The position numbers were made by a program, and so were the translations under genes. From the NCBI GenBank assembly GCA_030705945.1, contig JAUZPS010000152.1, positions 1-9,239 on the forward strand: a stretch of DNA of 9,239 nt. The letters run 5' to 3'. The stretch's first letter is position 1, and each line of letters starts with the position of its first letter. The stretch is from Bacillota bacterium. GTDB lineage: Bacteria > Bacillota > Clostridia > Acetivibrionales > DSM-2933. The notes under the pieces were generated by a model that saw only the letters and a program-made list of their open reading frames with translations, searched no databases and was not told the DNA's origin. This document shows positions 1-7,581 of this stretch, piece after piece.

Positions 1-1628
1 CTGCGGATTTTTCCGCTTATAGTTTTAGGTAATTCTTTTACAAATTCGATTATTCTAGGATACTTGTAGGGAGCGGTAACTTTTTTTACATGGTTCTGAA
101 GTTCAACTACAAGATCATTGCCTTCTACATAATTCTTTGAAAGAACTATAGTTGCCTTAACAACTTGTCCCCTGTCAGGATCCGGTACGGCTGTTATAGC
201 GCATTCTAAAACGGCTGGATGCTCAAGTAAAGCGCTTTCTACTTCAAAGGGTCCGATTCTGTAGCCGGAACTCTTTATTACATCATCAGCTCTGCCGACA
301 AACCATAAATATCCGTCCTCATCGCGCCAAGCCATGTCTCCTGTATAATAGAACCCATCATGCCATACTTTGTTAGTCAATTCGGAATCCCTGTAATAAC
401 CGTCAAACATGCCAACAGGTTTCTTTATATTAGTGTGAAGCACAATCTGACCTTCTTCTCCAATATCGCATGAGGTTCCATCTTCATTTACTATATCAAT
501 ATCATATCCGGGAGAAGGTTTACCCATTGATCCTGGTTTGGGTTTCATCCATGGATATGTGGCTGCTGTAACAGTAAGTTCTGTCTGGCCGTAGCCTTCC
601 ATTAGCCTAAGGCCTGTGGCGCTTAAGAATTGGTTGTATACTTCAGGATTTAGGGGCTCGCCTGCGACGGCGCAATACTTAAGTTTACTGAAATCATATT
701 TGGTTAGGTCTTCCTTTATGAAAAATCTGTAGATTGTGGGTGGAGCGCAAAATGAGGTAACTCCGTATTTGGTAATTACATGGAGCAGCTCTTTGGGAAC
801 AAATTTATCGTAGTCATATACAAAAACAGCGGCGCCTGATAACCATTGACCATAAATCTTACCCCAAACGGCTTTTGCCCATCCGGTGTCAGCAACAGTT
901 AGGTGTAAGCCATCATCAATGGCGTTTTGCCAGTATTTAGATGTTAATATATGGCCAAGCGGATAAGTGTAGTTATGTTGAACCATCTTCGGCATTCCAG
1001 TCGTTCCTGAGGTAAAATACAAAAGAAGCGTATCTTCGTTCGTAGTCGCCTCAACGCCAGTAGGTTTTGCAAACTCCGAAGAGGCTTCTTTAAGCTCGCT
1101 TGTAAAATCAAACCATCCTTCCTTGGATCCGTTAACGATGGCTTTTGCTTTAAGTGTGGGGGATTTGGCTTGGGATTGCTCAACATGTTTAATTACCTCA
1201 GGTTCATTAACGCAAACAATCATCTTGATGTCTGCGGCATTATTCCTGTATACTAAATCTTTGGTAGTTAAAAGATGAGTGGCTGGGATGCATACTGCGC
1301 CAATTTTATGGAGCGCGAGAATGCAGAACCAGAATTCATAACGTCTCTTTAATATGAGCATTACCGGATCGCCTTTTTTTATACCGGCAGACTTAAAGAA
1401 ATTTGCGGCTCTATCGCTCTGTTCTTTTAGTTGGCTAAAGGTGAATATTGAAGAATCACCTTTTTCATCGCACCAGACCAATGCCTTTTTGTCAGGCGTT
1501 TTAAGAGCGTATTCATCCACAACATCATACGCAAAATTAAAGTTCTCTGGTACGTTAATCTTGAAGTTCTCATAGAAATCTTCATATGAATTGAAATTAA
1601 CACGGGAAAGATATTTTTCCAACAACAT
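1..1628 (-). CDS. AMP-forming acyl-CoA synthetase (MACS/acetyl-CoA synthetase-like), 3' end cut by window
   Basis: ANL-superfamily adenylate-forming enzyme. It activates a carboxylic acid with ATP to an acyl-AMP and transfers the acyl group to CoA. The frame is open for 542 codons from the ATG at 1628 down to the window edge, with no in-frame stop. Motifs seen: P-loop TSGTTGMPK (residues 206-214), GYGQTE (345-350), TGD (429-431), hinge region GRADD (445-449), and C-terminal PKTISGKIR with the catalytic lysine at 540. Family members usually end within about 10-30 residues of that lysine, so little is missing. The start is supported by AGGAGG at 1636-1641, 7 nt upstream. The overall pattern fits the medium-chain acyl-CoA synthetase subgroup better than AcsA proper. 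The substrate (short, medium, branched or aromatic acid) cannot be read from the sequence. It lies 65 nt downstream of the XRE-cupin gene on the same strand, so co-transcription and control by that protein are likely. Confidence 0.93.
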   Translation of the reverse strand, partial: MLLEKYLSRVNFNSYEDFYENFKINVPENFNFAYDVVDEYALKTPDKKALVWCDEKGDSSIFTFSQLKEQSDRAANFFKSAGIKKGDPVMLILKRRYEFWFCILALHKIGAVCIPATHLLTTKDLVYRNNAADIKMIVCVNEPEVIKHVEQSQAKSPTLKAKAIVNGSKEGWFDFTSELKEASSEFAKPTGVEATTNEDTLLLYFTSGTTGMPKMVQHNYTYPLGHILTSKYWQNAIDDGLHLTVADTGWAKAVWGKIYGQWLSGAAVFVYDYDKFVPKELLHVITKYGVTSFCAPPTIYRFFIKEDLTKYDFSKLKYCAVAGEPLNPEVYNQFLSATGLRLMEGYGQTELTVTAATYPWMKPKPGSMGKPSPGYDIDIVNEDGTSCDIGEEGQIVLHTNIKKPVGMFDGYYRDSELTNKVWHDGFYYTGDMAWRDEDGYLWFVGRADDVIKSSGYRIGPFEVESALLEHPAVLECAITAVPDPDRGQVVKATIVLSKNYVEGNDLVVELQNHVKKVTAPYKYPRIIEFVKELPKTISGKIR

Positions 1629-1635
1629 TATTAAA

Positions 1636-1641
1636 CCTCCT
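1636..1641 (-). promoter_or_regulatory. Ribosome binding site of the acyl-CoA synthetase gene
   Basis: A perfect AGGAGG reads on the minus strand, 7 nt before the ATG at 1628. It fixes the start of a frame that is open across the left edge. Confidence 0.85.
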
Positions 1642-1693
1642 GAAAAAATTTAAAAAAATTTATTATATTTATGAATTGAATTTTATGTAAAGT

Positions 1694-2248
1694 CTATAGT
1701 ATTACTGCTAGAAAATGAGCTGTTTTGCCATTCAGCGCTTTCATGCCATGATTTGCTGAAGAGTCAAAGAATAAAGAATCTCCTTCATTTAGACTGAGCT
1801 CATGGCCATTAATTATTATTTTTAAAGAACCCTCTAGCACATAATTGAACTCCTGGCCAGGATGTGAATTCATATGTATAGGAGTATTATCTGAGTCTGG
1901 TTCAACTGTTACCATAAAAGGCTCAGCCTTCTTGTGCAAAAAGTTGTAAGCTAGATGCTGATATCCGTATTCGGTTCTTCTATTGACCGCGATTCCCTTA
2001 TCTTTTCTGACAAGGCAATAAGTGTGAAGCTTAGGGTTGTCGCCTGTTAAAATTGCAGTTAATTCAACATTAAACTTGTTGGCGACTTCATATAGAAAAC
2101 TTACAGGGATGTCTGCGCATCCGCTTTCATACTTTATATAGGTTTCTGGAGTAACACCTAGTTCGCTTGCAAGATTTTCCGGACTCATTCCTGAAATTTC
2201 TCTCAACTCTTTTATACGTATAGCGATTTGTTTGATTTGTTCAGACAT
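1694..2248 (-). CDS. XRE-family transcriptional regulator with C-terminal cupin domain
   Basis: 184-residue two-domain regulator. Residues about 6-66 form an XRE/HTH_3 DNA-binding domain, including the helix-turn-helix stretch SPENLASELGVTPETYIKYE. Residues about 108-184 form a small cupin barrel with candidate metal or ligand residues H125, H129, E133 and H167 (pattern HPGQEFNYVLEG, then ANHG). In this family the cupin senses a small molecule and tunes DNA binding. The length is normal and there is no sign of damage. The ATG at 2248 follows AGGAG within GGAGATGATGAT. The gene is immediately upstream of the acyl-CoA synthetase, so its ligand is plausibly the acid substrate or the acyl-CoA product; that is inference. 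A 12-bp inverted repeat lies 51-98 bp upstream of the start and is the obvious candidate for autoregulation. Confidence 0.9.
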   Translation of the reverse strand: MSEQIKQIAIRIKELREISGMSPENLASELGVTPETYIKYESGCADIPVSFLYEVANKFNVELTAILTGDNPKLHTYCLVRKDKGIAVNRRTEYGYQHLAYNFLHKKAEPFMVTVEPDSDNTPIHMNSHPGQEFNYVLEGSLKIIINGHELSLNEGDSLFFDSSANHGMKALNGKTAHFLAVIL

Positions 2249-2298
2249 ATCATCATCTCCTAATAAATAGTCTTCCTTTTATAAAGAATTGTTCTTTA

Positions 2299-2346
2299 AT
2301 GTTTCGTGATAATCGCTTTATATTAACTTTTAAAATCACGAAACAT
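2299..2346. promoter_or_regulatory. Inverted repeat, candidate operator or leader hairpin of the XRE-cupin operon
   Basis: Perfect 12-bp arms ATGTTTCGTGAT (2299-2310) and ATCACGAAACAT (2335-2346) are separated by 24 bp. The spacer is AT-rich and contains a TATAAA on the minus strand. The arm spacing would suit two regulator dimers on one DNA face, or a stem with a 24-nt loop in the mRNA leader. No U-tract follows, so it is not an intrinsic terminator. The role as operator of the downstream XRE-cupin is inferred from position. Confidence 0.55.
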
Positions 2347-2403
2347 ATATCTTGATTTTAATACAAACAGATTTATTTTAAAAGCTTTGCTAACTATAGC
2401 ATA

Positions 2404-2433
2404 ATCATAGCATACCAAATATAAAAAAGTAAA
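2404..2433 (-). promoter_or_regulatory. Possible sigma-A promoter for the XRE-cupin/acyl-CoA synthetase operon
   Basis: On the minus strand, TTTACT (2428-2433), an 18-bp spacer and TATGAT (2404-2409) resemble a -35/-10 pair. The predicted start near 2397 would give a leader of about 150 nt that includes the 12-bp inverted repeat. An alternative -10 (TATAAA) sits inside that repeat. AT-rich DNA gives many chance matches, so this is tentative. Confidence 0.35.
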
Positions 2434-2471
2434 GAATTTAAGGGCGCGCTCAATAATTGCAACTTGTATAA

Positions 2472-2542
2472 GGGCGTTTCAAAAAATTCCTTGTTCAAGT
2501 TTATACGACGAGAACCCATTATATCAAGTTTTTGAAACGACC
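2472..2542. repeat. 71-bp element with inverted ends, possible MITE or IS-end remnant
   Basis: The ends read GGGCGTTTCAAAAA inward from the left and GGTCGTTTCAAAAA inward from the right. CGTTTCAAAAA (2475-2485) pairs perfectly with 2529-2539, and a further CTTG/CAAG pair follows after a 4-nt bulge. The ends resemble terminal inverted repeats of some insertion sequences, but no transposase and no clear target duplication are present. It lies just after the lysR stop, yet the minus strand has no U-tract after the stem, so it is a poor intrinsic terminator. The rest of the 2249-2567 gap holds only the promoter and inverted repeat listed separately. Confidence 0.4.
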
Positions 2543-2567
2543 AGGCGCTAAGTTTTTTTGATACTGC

Positions 2568-3458
2568 CTAACTATGAACTTGTCGTATAAGATCAATAAA
2601 TCTCGACGATGCTTTAGAAAGCGGAACAGCTTTATTCGTTATTATTCCAAGAGTTCTTTTAGCCAGGTCCTTTGAGGTGTTTACTTGGAAGATCTCATTT
2701 TTCTGTATTGATTCAAAAGCGCTTTCCTTTACAACGCAAGCAATACCAAGGCCTATCTTGGCAAAGTCTACTAAAAGGTCAACGCTTTCGAGCTCAATTT
2801 CAGGTGTTGCATTAATGCCCATATCATTAAAATAGTTGTCTATATTCCGCCTTGTGGAGCTGTTTTTTTCAAGCATTAAGAGCGGGTAAGAAGATAAATC
2901 CGTTAAATCGATAGTTCTACCGTAAAGCTCTCTATACTTATATGAGGCGATAAATATATCCTGAACAGATATAAACTCCTCCACGCTTATGTTCTCATCA
3001 TAGACGGGCAGTGTCACTATTCCCAAGTCTATTAACCCGTTATTAAGTAAATTTAAAATCTGAGAGGAGGTCCTGTTTATTACGTGCAGCTTGATTTTAG
3101 GATAAATTTTATTGAACTTTTCAAGATAAGGCGCTAAATGATATCTGCATACTGTATCGCTTGCTCCAATTCTAATTTCTCCCGCGTCCATATTCTGAAT
3201 TTCCATAATTTTATTTTCGGCAGTTTTTATAAAGTTGTAAGCTTGTTCAACGTGGGTCAATAAAAGAAGTCCTTCTGCGGTAAGCGCTACTTGTCTTGAT
3301 TTTCGTATGAATAATTTTACTGATAATTTATTCTCTAGGCTTTTAATTGACTGACTTACAGCTGATTGAGATATAAACAGCTTCCTTGATGCGTCGGAGA
3401 AATTTTCAGATTTGGCGGTGTGATAAAAAATTTTATATAACTCGAAATTGATATCCAT
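2568..3458 (-). CDS. LysR-family transcriptional regulator
   Basis: 296 residues, the normal LysR length. Residues 1-60 are the winged helix-turn-helix (FSDASRKLFISQSAVSQSIK, then LENKLSVKLFIRKSRQVALT), followed by a linker helix to about residue 88. Residues about 92-294 are the periplasmic-binding-protein-like effector domain, opening with GEIRIGASDTVCRYHLAPYL. The protein is intact. The ATG at 3458 follows a modest AAGGA site. It is divergent from purL, the classic LysR arrangement, and a 20-bp palindrome lies between the two genes over both promoters. Control of itself and of purL is therefore plausible, but LysR control of a purine gene is not usual, and the true target could lie elsewhere. 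The effector is unknown. Confidence 0.92.
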   Translation of the reverse strand: MDINFELYKIFYHTAKSENFSDASRKLFISQSAVSQSIKSLENKLSVKLFIRKSRQVALTAEGLLLLTHVEQAYNFIKTAENKIMEIQNMDAGEIRIGASDTVCRYHLAPYLEKFNKIYPKIKLHVINRTSSQILNLLNNGLIDLGIVTLPVYDENISVEEFISVQDIFIASYKYRELYGRTIDLTDLSSYPLLMLEKNSSTRRNIDNYFNDMGINATPEIELESVDLLVDFAKIGLGIACVVKESAFESIQKNEIFQVNTSKDLAKRTLGIITNKAVPLSKASSRFIDLIRQVHS

Positions 3459-3493
3459 AAGAATTCCTTATACATAGTATTAATATTATTAAT

Positions 3494-3522
3494 TTTACTT
3501 ATTGATTATAACATATTATAAT
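3494..3522 (+). promoter_or_regulatory. Likely promoter of purL
   Basis: TTTACT (3494-3499), a 17-bp spacer and a perfect TATAAT (3517-3522) match a sigma-A promoter. Initiation near 3529 would give a leader of about 170 nt that carries all three repeat segments described at 3564-3658. Confidence 0.55.
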
Positions 3523-3534
3523 GTTATTGTACAA
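3505..3534 (-). promoter_or_regulatory. Likely promoter of the LysR gene
   Basis: On the minus strand, TTGTAC (3529-3534), an 18-bp spacer and a perfect TATAAT (3505-3510) form a good sigma-A match. Predicted transcription starts about 40 nt before the LysR ATG. It overlaps the purL promoter on the other strand. Confidence 0.55.
3508..3527. promoter_or_regulatory. 20-bp palindrome between lysR and purL, candidate LysR operator
   Basis: Perfect 7-bp arms ATAACAT (3508-3514) and ATGTTAT (3521-3527) flank ATTATA. A second, outer pair TTGATT (3502-3507) and AATCAA (3533-3538) encloses it asymmetrically. The site overlaps the purL -10 and the lysR -10, where a LysR dimer bound between divergent genes would act. 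Binding by the adjacent LysR protein is inferred. Confidence 0.5.
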
Positions 3535-3563
3535 TCAAGCAAGAAGCAATTTTACTTTAAATA

Positions 3564-3658
3564 AAAGTTGAGACAGTAGCTCAACTTTCCCACATCATCA
3601 ATATTATTGCGGCTGTATTTCAGCAAACTTACTTTTAATTTGAATTGGGAAAGTTGAG
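3564..3658 (+). promoter_or_regulatory. purL leader with three mutually exclusive pairing segments
   Basis: Segment 1 is AAAGTTGAG (3564-3572), segment 2 is CTCAACTTTCCCA (3580-3592), and segment 3 is TGGGAAAGTTGAG (3646-3658). Segments 1 and 2 can form a 9-bp hairpin with a 7-nt loop. Segments 2 and 3 can form a perfect 13-bp stem enclosing 53 nt, which itself contains a small GCTG-TATTT-CAGC hairpin (3612-3624). Only one of the two large stems can exist at a time, as in riboswitches and attenuators. No U-tract or pairing with the ribosome binding site is visible, so the output mechanism is unclear. The repeated AAAGTTGAGA could instead be a protein-binding DNA site. I see no purine riboswitch core and no PurR-box-like CCGAAC. 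Confidence 0.5.
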
Positions 3659-3684
3659 ATAATAATATTAAGATAAATTTCAAT

Positions 3685-3689
3685 GGAGG
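3685..3689 (+). promoter_or_regulatory. Ribosome binding site of purL
   Basis: GGAGG sits 10 nt before the ATG at 3700 and supports that start. It lies 26 nt after the third leader repeat segment and is not part of any visible stem. Confidence 0.7.
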
Positions 3690-3699
3690 AATATTAAAA

Positions 3700-6600
3700 A
3701 TGTATAAGAATGTAAGGAGAATTTTTGTTGAAAAGAAGAAAGGCTTTGATATAGAGGCTCAAGGTCTTTATCGCGACCTTAAGCAGAATCTGAAGATTGA
3801 TGGACTAAAAGCTGTCAGGATTATAAACAGATATGACGTTGAAGGAATTTCAGAAGATGAATACAATACGGCAAAAAATATTATTTTTTCCGAGCCGCCT
3901 GTAGACTCTGTTTATGATGAGACAATACAATTAGATCCAAATAGCAGACTTGTCGCCATTGAGTATTTGCCTGGACAATATGACCAAAGAGCCGATTCAG
4001 CTTCTCAATGCATACAAATATTGACTGAAGGTGAAAGGCCTGAGACTAAGGTCGCAAAGTTGATTGTCCTGGACGGCTCATTATCAGATGAAGACTACAA
4101 CAGAGTCAAGGATTACTGTATAAATCCGGTTGAATGCCAGGAGGCAAAACTTGAAAAGCCCGAAACACTTGACGCAGAAGTTCTGATGCCCGATGATGTC
4201 AAGGTGTTAAATGGATTTATTGACATGAATGAGAAGGATCTGCAGGCTTTTATGGGGGAAATGGGACTTGCAATGTCGTTTGAGGATTTGAAATTTTGTC
4301 AGGAATACTTCAAAAATACTGAGAAGAGAAATCCCAGTCTGACAGAAATTAAGGTTATTGACACTTATTGGTCGGATCACTGCAGACACACAACTTTTCT
4401 TACAGAAATAAAAGAAGTTGAAATACAAAAGGGATTGTACGCAAAAGTTATTGATAAGGCTTATAAAAGTTATCTTGACTCAAGAAGCTTTGTGTATGAA
4501 GACAGGAATAAAGATATCTGCTTAATGGATATAGCAACAATTGCTATGAAAGAATTTAAAAAGAAGGGCATGTTAGAAGACCTTGATGTATCGGATGAAA
4601 TCAACGCATGCAGTATTGTTGTAAATGTTGATGTTAATGGACAAAATGAAGAATGGCTTGTCATGTTTAAAAACGAAACTCATAACCATCCGACTGAAAT
4701 CGAGCCTTTTGGAGGAGCGGCTACATGCCTTGGCGGCGCAATAAGAGACCCTCTTTCAGGTCGTTCGTATGTTTACCAGGCAATGCGCGTAACCGGAAGC
4801 GGCGACCCGAGGACAAGCGTAAGGGATACTATTGCCGGCAAGCTGCCGCAGAGGAAAATTACAACTGGAGCCGCCGCAGGCTATAGCTCATATGGTAACC
4901 AGATAGGACTTGCGACGGGTCAGGTTACAGAAATTTATGATGACGGTTTTGTTGCTAAAAGAATGGAAATAGGGGCGGTTATTGGAGCAGCTCCAAAGAA
5001 GAATGTTGTAAGAAACGTTCCTCAAGCAGGGGACATAATAATTTTATTAGGCGGAAGGACGGGGCGTGACGGATGCGGAGGAGCTACAGGTTCATCTAAG
5101 GAGCACACTGAAGAATCTCTCTTAACATGCGGCGCTGAGGTCCAAAAGGGAAATCCTCCTACAGAAAGAAAAATCCAGAGACTATTTAGAAAAGAAGAAG
5201 TCAGCGCCATGATAAAAAGATGCAACGACTTTGGAGCCGGCGGTGTTTCAGTTGCTATAGGCGAGCTCGCTGACGGACTTGTTGTGGATTTGGACGCAGT
5301 TCCAAAAAAATACGAAGGCTTGGACGGAACAGAATTGGCAATATCCGAATCACAGGAGAGAATGGCTGTTGTAGTGGATAAAGAAAATGTGGAAACATTT
5401 ATTAAAGCTGCAAGGGAAGAAAACCTGGAGGCTGTTGTTGTAGCTGAAGTTACTGAATTAAATAGACTGAGAATGAATTGGAGAAACAAGACAATAGTAG
5501 ATGTAAGCAGAGATTTCTTAAATACAAACGGGGTTAAGCAAAACTCAACTGTTGCAGTTGACGCGCCAGATACCGACGCTGATATCTTTAACAATCTGTC
5601 TGACGGACTTTCTGATGCCGCTGATATCGAAACCAATTGGCTAAACAACCTTGGACGTCTTAATGTATGCAGTCAGAAGGGACTTGTTGAAAGGTTCGAT
5701 GGCACAATCGGCGCAGGTTCAGTATTACTGCCATTTGGGGGCAAATACCAATTGAGTCCAGCAGAGGGAATGGCGGCGAAGATTCCGGTGTTAAACGGCG
5801 ATACAAGCTCTGGAACATTAATGACCTACGGCTACAATCCATCAATTTCAAAATGGAGTCCTTTTCATGGCGCAGTTTTTGCTGTAGTAGAGGCTGTCGC
5901 TAAAATTGCGGCTTTGGGCGGAGATTATAAAAAGGTAAGACTTACGCTGCAGGAATACTTTGAAAAGCTAGGCAAGGATTCTAAAAAGTGGGGCAAGCCA
6001 TTTAGCGCTTTACTTGGAGCTTACTATGCTCAAAAGAATTTCGGGATTGCCGCAATTGGCGGAAAAGACAGCATGTCAGGAACCTTTAAGGATATGACCG
6101 TTCCGCCTACTTTAGTTGCGTTTGCGGTAGACACTGTAAATGTAAATAATGTAATATCAACTGAGTTCAAAGAAACTGACAGCGTTGTTGTAATGGTAAA
6201 GGCGGAGAGAGACAGTGAAAATATGCCAAAGTTTGATAAACTCAAAGCAGGCTTTGAAAAAATTAATGAGCTTATAAAGAACAAAAAGGTTTTGGCTTCA
6301 AGCGTTGTGAAGACAGGAGGTATTGCGGAAGCAATAAGTAAAATGTGCTTTGGAAATATGATAGGATTTAACTTCTGTAATATTTCTGACACTAAATCTC
6401 TATTTACACCTGAGTATGGATCAATTATTCTTGAGATGCCTTCTGATGCAAACCTTGACGTCGAGTTTGGAAATGTTGAGTACACGGTTTTAGGAAACAC
6501 TCAAAAAGATAGACGCATTAATATAAATGGAGTATCAATCAAACTTGAAAAAGCTTTACAATTCTGGGAAAATACATTTGAAAAGATTTATCCGACCAGA

Positions 6601-7476
6601 GTTGAAGAAAATGAAAGCGCTCCAAAGAGATACATGTACGAGAATAGAAGCGGAAGTAAAGCTGCGGTTACAGTTGCAAAACCAAGAATATTTATACCTG
6701 TTTTCCCAGGCACAAATTGTGAATACGATACGGCCAAGGCTTTTGAAAAGGCTGGTGGAACTGCGGATGTTCTGGTTATTAATAATCTATCCTCGCATGA
6801 AATTGAAGAATCAATAGAATTAATGGTAAAGAAAATTAATAATTCCCAAATTATTATGATACCTGGCGGATTCAGCGGAGGGGATGAACCGGACGGATCT
6901 GGAAAGTTTATCGCCACAGCTTTCAGAAACCCTTATGTTAAAGAGGCTGTAATGAAGCTTTTAAAACAGCGTGATGGACTGATGCTAGGTATATGTAATG
7001 GTTTCCAGGCGCTTATTAAGCTTGGACTTGTTCCCTACGGTGAAATCAGAGACTTGACTTACGAAAGCCCTACACTGACATTTAATACAATCGGCCGACA
7101 TGTTTCATGCATGGTTAGAACTAAGACAGTATCAGTGAAGTCGCCATGGTTTAATAATGTAAATGCGGGTGATATCCATACAATTGCAGTTTCCCATGGA
7201 GAAGGCCGTTTTGTTGCATATGAGGAAGTTCTGAAGGAATTGGAGAAGAATGGACAGATAGCTACTCAGTATGTAGATATTGATGGAAATCCAACTTATG
7301 ACATAAGATTTAATCCAAATGGATCTGTAGAAGCAATTGAAGGAATAACAAGTCCAGACGGAAGAGTTTTGGGGAAAATGGGCCATTCTGAAAGAATTGG
7401 AACTAATGTAATTAAAAATGTCCCTGGCCAGAAGGATCAGAAGATATTTGAGGCTGGCGTAAGCTATTTTAAATAA
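3700..7476 (+). CDS. purL: Phosphoribosylformylglycinamidine synthase, single-chain (PurL with fused glutaminase)
   Basis: Catalyses step four of de novo purine synthesis in the cytoplasm: FGAR, glutamine and ATP give FGAM, glutamate and ADP. At 1258 residues it is the large fused form, in which PurS-like, PurL and PurQ activities share one chain. Order: PurS-like N-terminus (about 1-170); linker with DTYWSDHCRHTTF (221-233); first synthetase half with KNETHNHP (324-331) and GGRTGRDGCGG (451-461); NDFGAGG (509-515); second half with GGKDSMSG (787-794); glutaminase domain from about 995. That domain has FPGTNCEYD, PGGFSGGDEPDGSG, nucleophile Cys1099 in GICNGFQ, and His1229 and Glu1231 in GHSERIG. 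All catalytic residues are present. No other purine gene lies in the window, so it is not inside a pur operon here. The convergent downstream gene rules out a same-strand partner to the right. Confidence 0.98.
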   Translation: MYKNVRRIFVEKKKGFDIEAQGLYRDLKQNLKIDGLKAVRIINRYDVEGISEDEYNTAKNIIFSEPPVDSVYDETIQLDPNSRLVAIEYLPGQYDQRADSASQCIQILTEGERPETKVAKLIVLDGSLSDEDYNRVKDYCINPVECQEAKLEKPETLDAEVLMPDDVKVLNGFIDMNEKDLQAFMGEMGLAMSFEDLKFCQEYFKNTEKRNPSLTEIKVIDTYWSDHCRHTTFLTEIKEVEIQKGLYAKVIDKAYKSYLDSRSFVYEDRNKDICLMDIATIAMKEFKKKGMLEDLDVSDEINACSIVVNVDVNGQNEEWLVMFKNETHNHPTEIEPFGGAATCLGGAIRDPLSGRSYVYQAMRVTGSGDPRTSVRDTIAGKLPQRKITTGAAAGYSSYGNQIGLATGQVTEIYDDGFVAKRMEIGAVIGAAPKKNVVRNVPQAGDIIILLGGRTGRDGCGGATGSSKEHTEESLLTCGAEVQKGNPPTERKIQRLFRKEEVSAMIKRCNDFGAGGVSVAIGELADGLVVDLDAVPKKYEGLDGTELAISESQERMAVVVDKENVETFIKAAREENLEAVVVAEVTELNRLRMNWRNKTIVDVSRDFLNTNGVKQNSTVAVDAPDTDADIFNNLSDGLSDAADIETNWLNNLGRLNVCSQKGLVERFDGTIGAGSVLLPFGGKYQLSPAEGMAAKIPVLNGDTSSGTLMTYGYNPSISKWSPFHGAVFAVVEAVAKIAALGGDYKKVRLTLQEYFEKLGKDSKKWGKPFSALLGAYYAQKNFGIAAIGGKDSMSGTFKDMTVPPTLVAFAVDTVNVNNVISTEFKETDSVVVMVKAERDSENMPKFDKLKAGFEKINELIKNKKVLASSVVKTGGIAEAISKMCFGNMIGFNFCNISDTKSLFTPEYGSIILEMPSDANLDVEFGNVEYTVLGNTQKDRRININGVSIKLEKALQFWENTFEKIYPTRVEENESAPKRYMYENRSGSKAAVTVAKPRIFIPVFPGTNCEYDTAKAFEKAGGTADVLVINNLSSHEIEESIELMVKKINNSQIIMIPGGFSGGDEPDGSGKFIATAFRNPYVKEAVMKLLKQRDGLMLGICNGFQALIKLGLVPYGEIRDLTYESPTLTFNTIGRHVSCMVRTKTVSVKSPWFNNVNAGDIHTIAVSHGEGRFVAYEEVLKELEKNGQIATQYVDIDGNPTYDIRFNPNGSVEAIEGITSPDGRVLGKMGHSERIGTNVIKNVPGQKDQKIFEAGVSYFK

Positions 7477-7537
7477 AAGATCCCTTATATAATAGCTTTT
7501 AACAAATAACAAAATATAGATGGTCAACCTAAAAATT

Positions 7538-7567
7538 AAAGGGGCGCGCCTTACTGGCTGCCCCTTT
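7538..7567 (-). terminator. Intrinsic terminator of the SPFH operon (may also act on purL)
   Basis: 8-bp stem AAAGGGGC (7538-7545) with GCCCCTTT (7560-7567), extended by GCC/GGC around a TTACT loop. Reading the minus strand, the stem runs into TTTAATTTTT, so it ends transcription of the gene stopping at 7582. On the plus strand there is no U-tract after the stem, so any effect on purL readthrough would be weaker. No better purL terminator is seen in 7477-7537. Confidence 0.75.
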
Positions 7568-7581
7568 GAATATATCATTAC

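Noticed and set aside
2396..2414. Direct repeat ATAGCATA (2396-2403 and 2407-2414)
   Set aside because: Only two short AT-rich copies that overlap a possible -10; not enough to call an operator.
2435..2449. AATTTAAGGGCGCGC resembles AATTAAAGGGGCGCGC at 7534-7549
   Set aside because: The second copy is part of a terminator stem while the first has no matching partner arm; a short shared GC clamp is probably chance.
3521..3571. Short frame of 16 codons (ATG TTA TTG ... AGT TGA) ending inside the first purL leader repeat, like a leader peptide
   Set aside because: Its ATG overlaps the predicted -10 and would precede the transcription start; there is no ribosome binding site and no run of regulatory codons.
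3529..3699. Known purine, 2'-dG, PRPP or glutamine riboswitch in the purL leader
   Set aside because: I could not find the conserved core bases of any of these classes; only the switching repeats are visible.
5022..5648. 208-codon open frame on the minus strand
   Set aside because: It lies wholly antisense to the conserved synthetase core of PurL, has no ribosome site, and its Ser/Thr-rich translation is typical of a shadow frame.
6527..6817. 96-codon plus-strand frame inside purL
   Set aside because: Out-of-frame shadow of the PurL glutaminase region, with no recognisable domain.
7132..7578. 148-codon minus-strand frame overlapping the purL 3' end
   Set aside because: Antisense to the conserved PurL C-terminus and running across the terminator; no coding signal.
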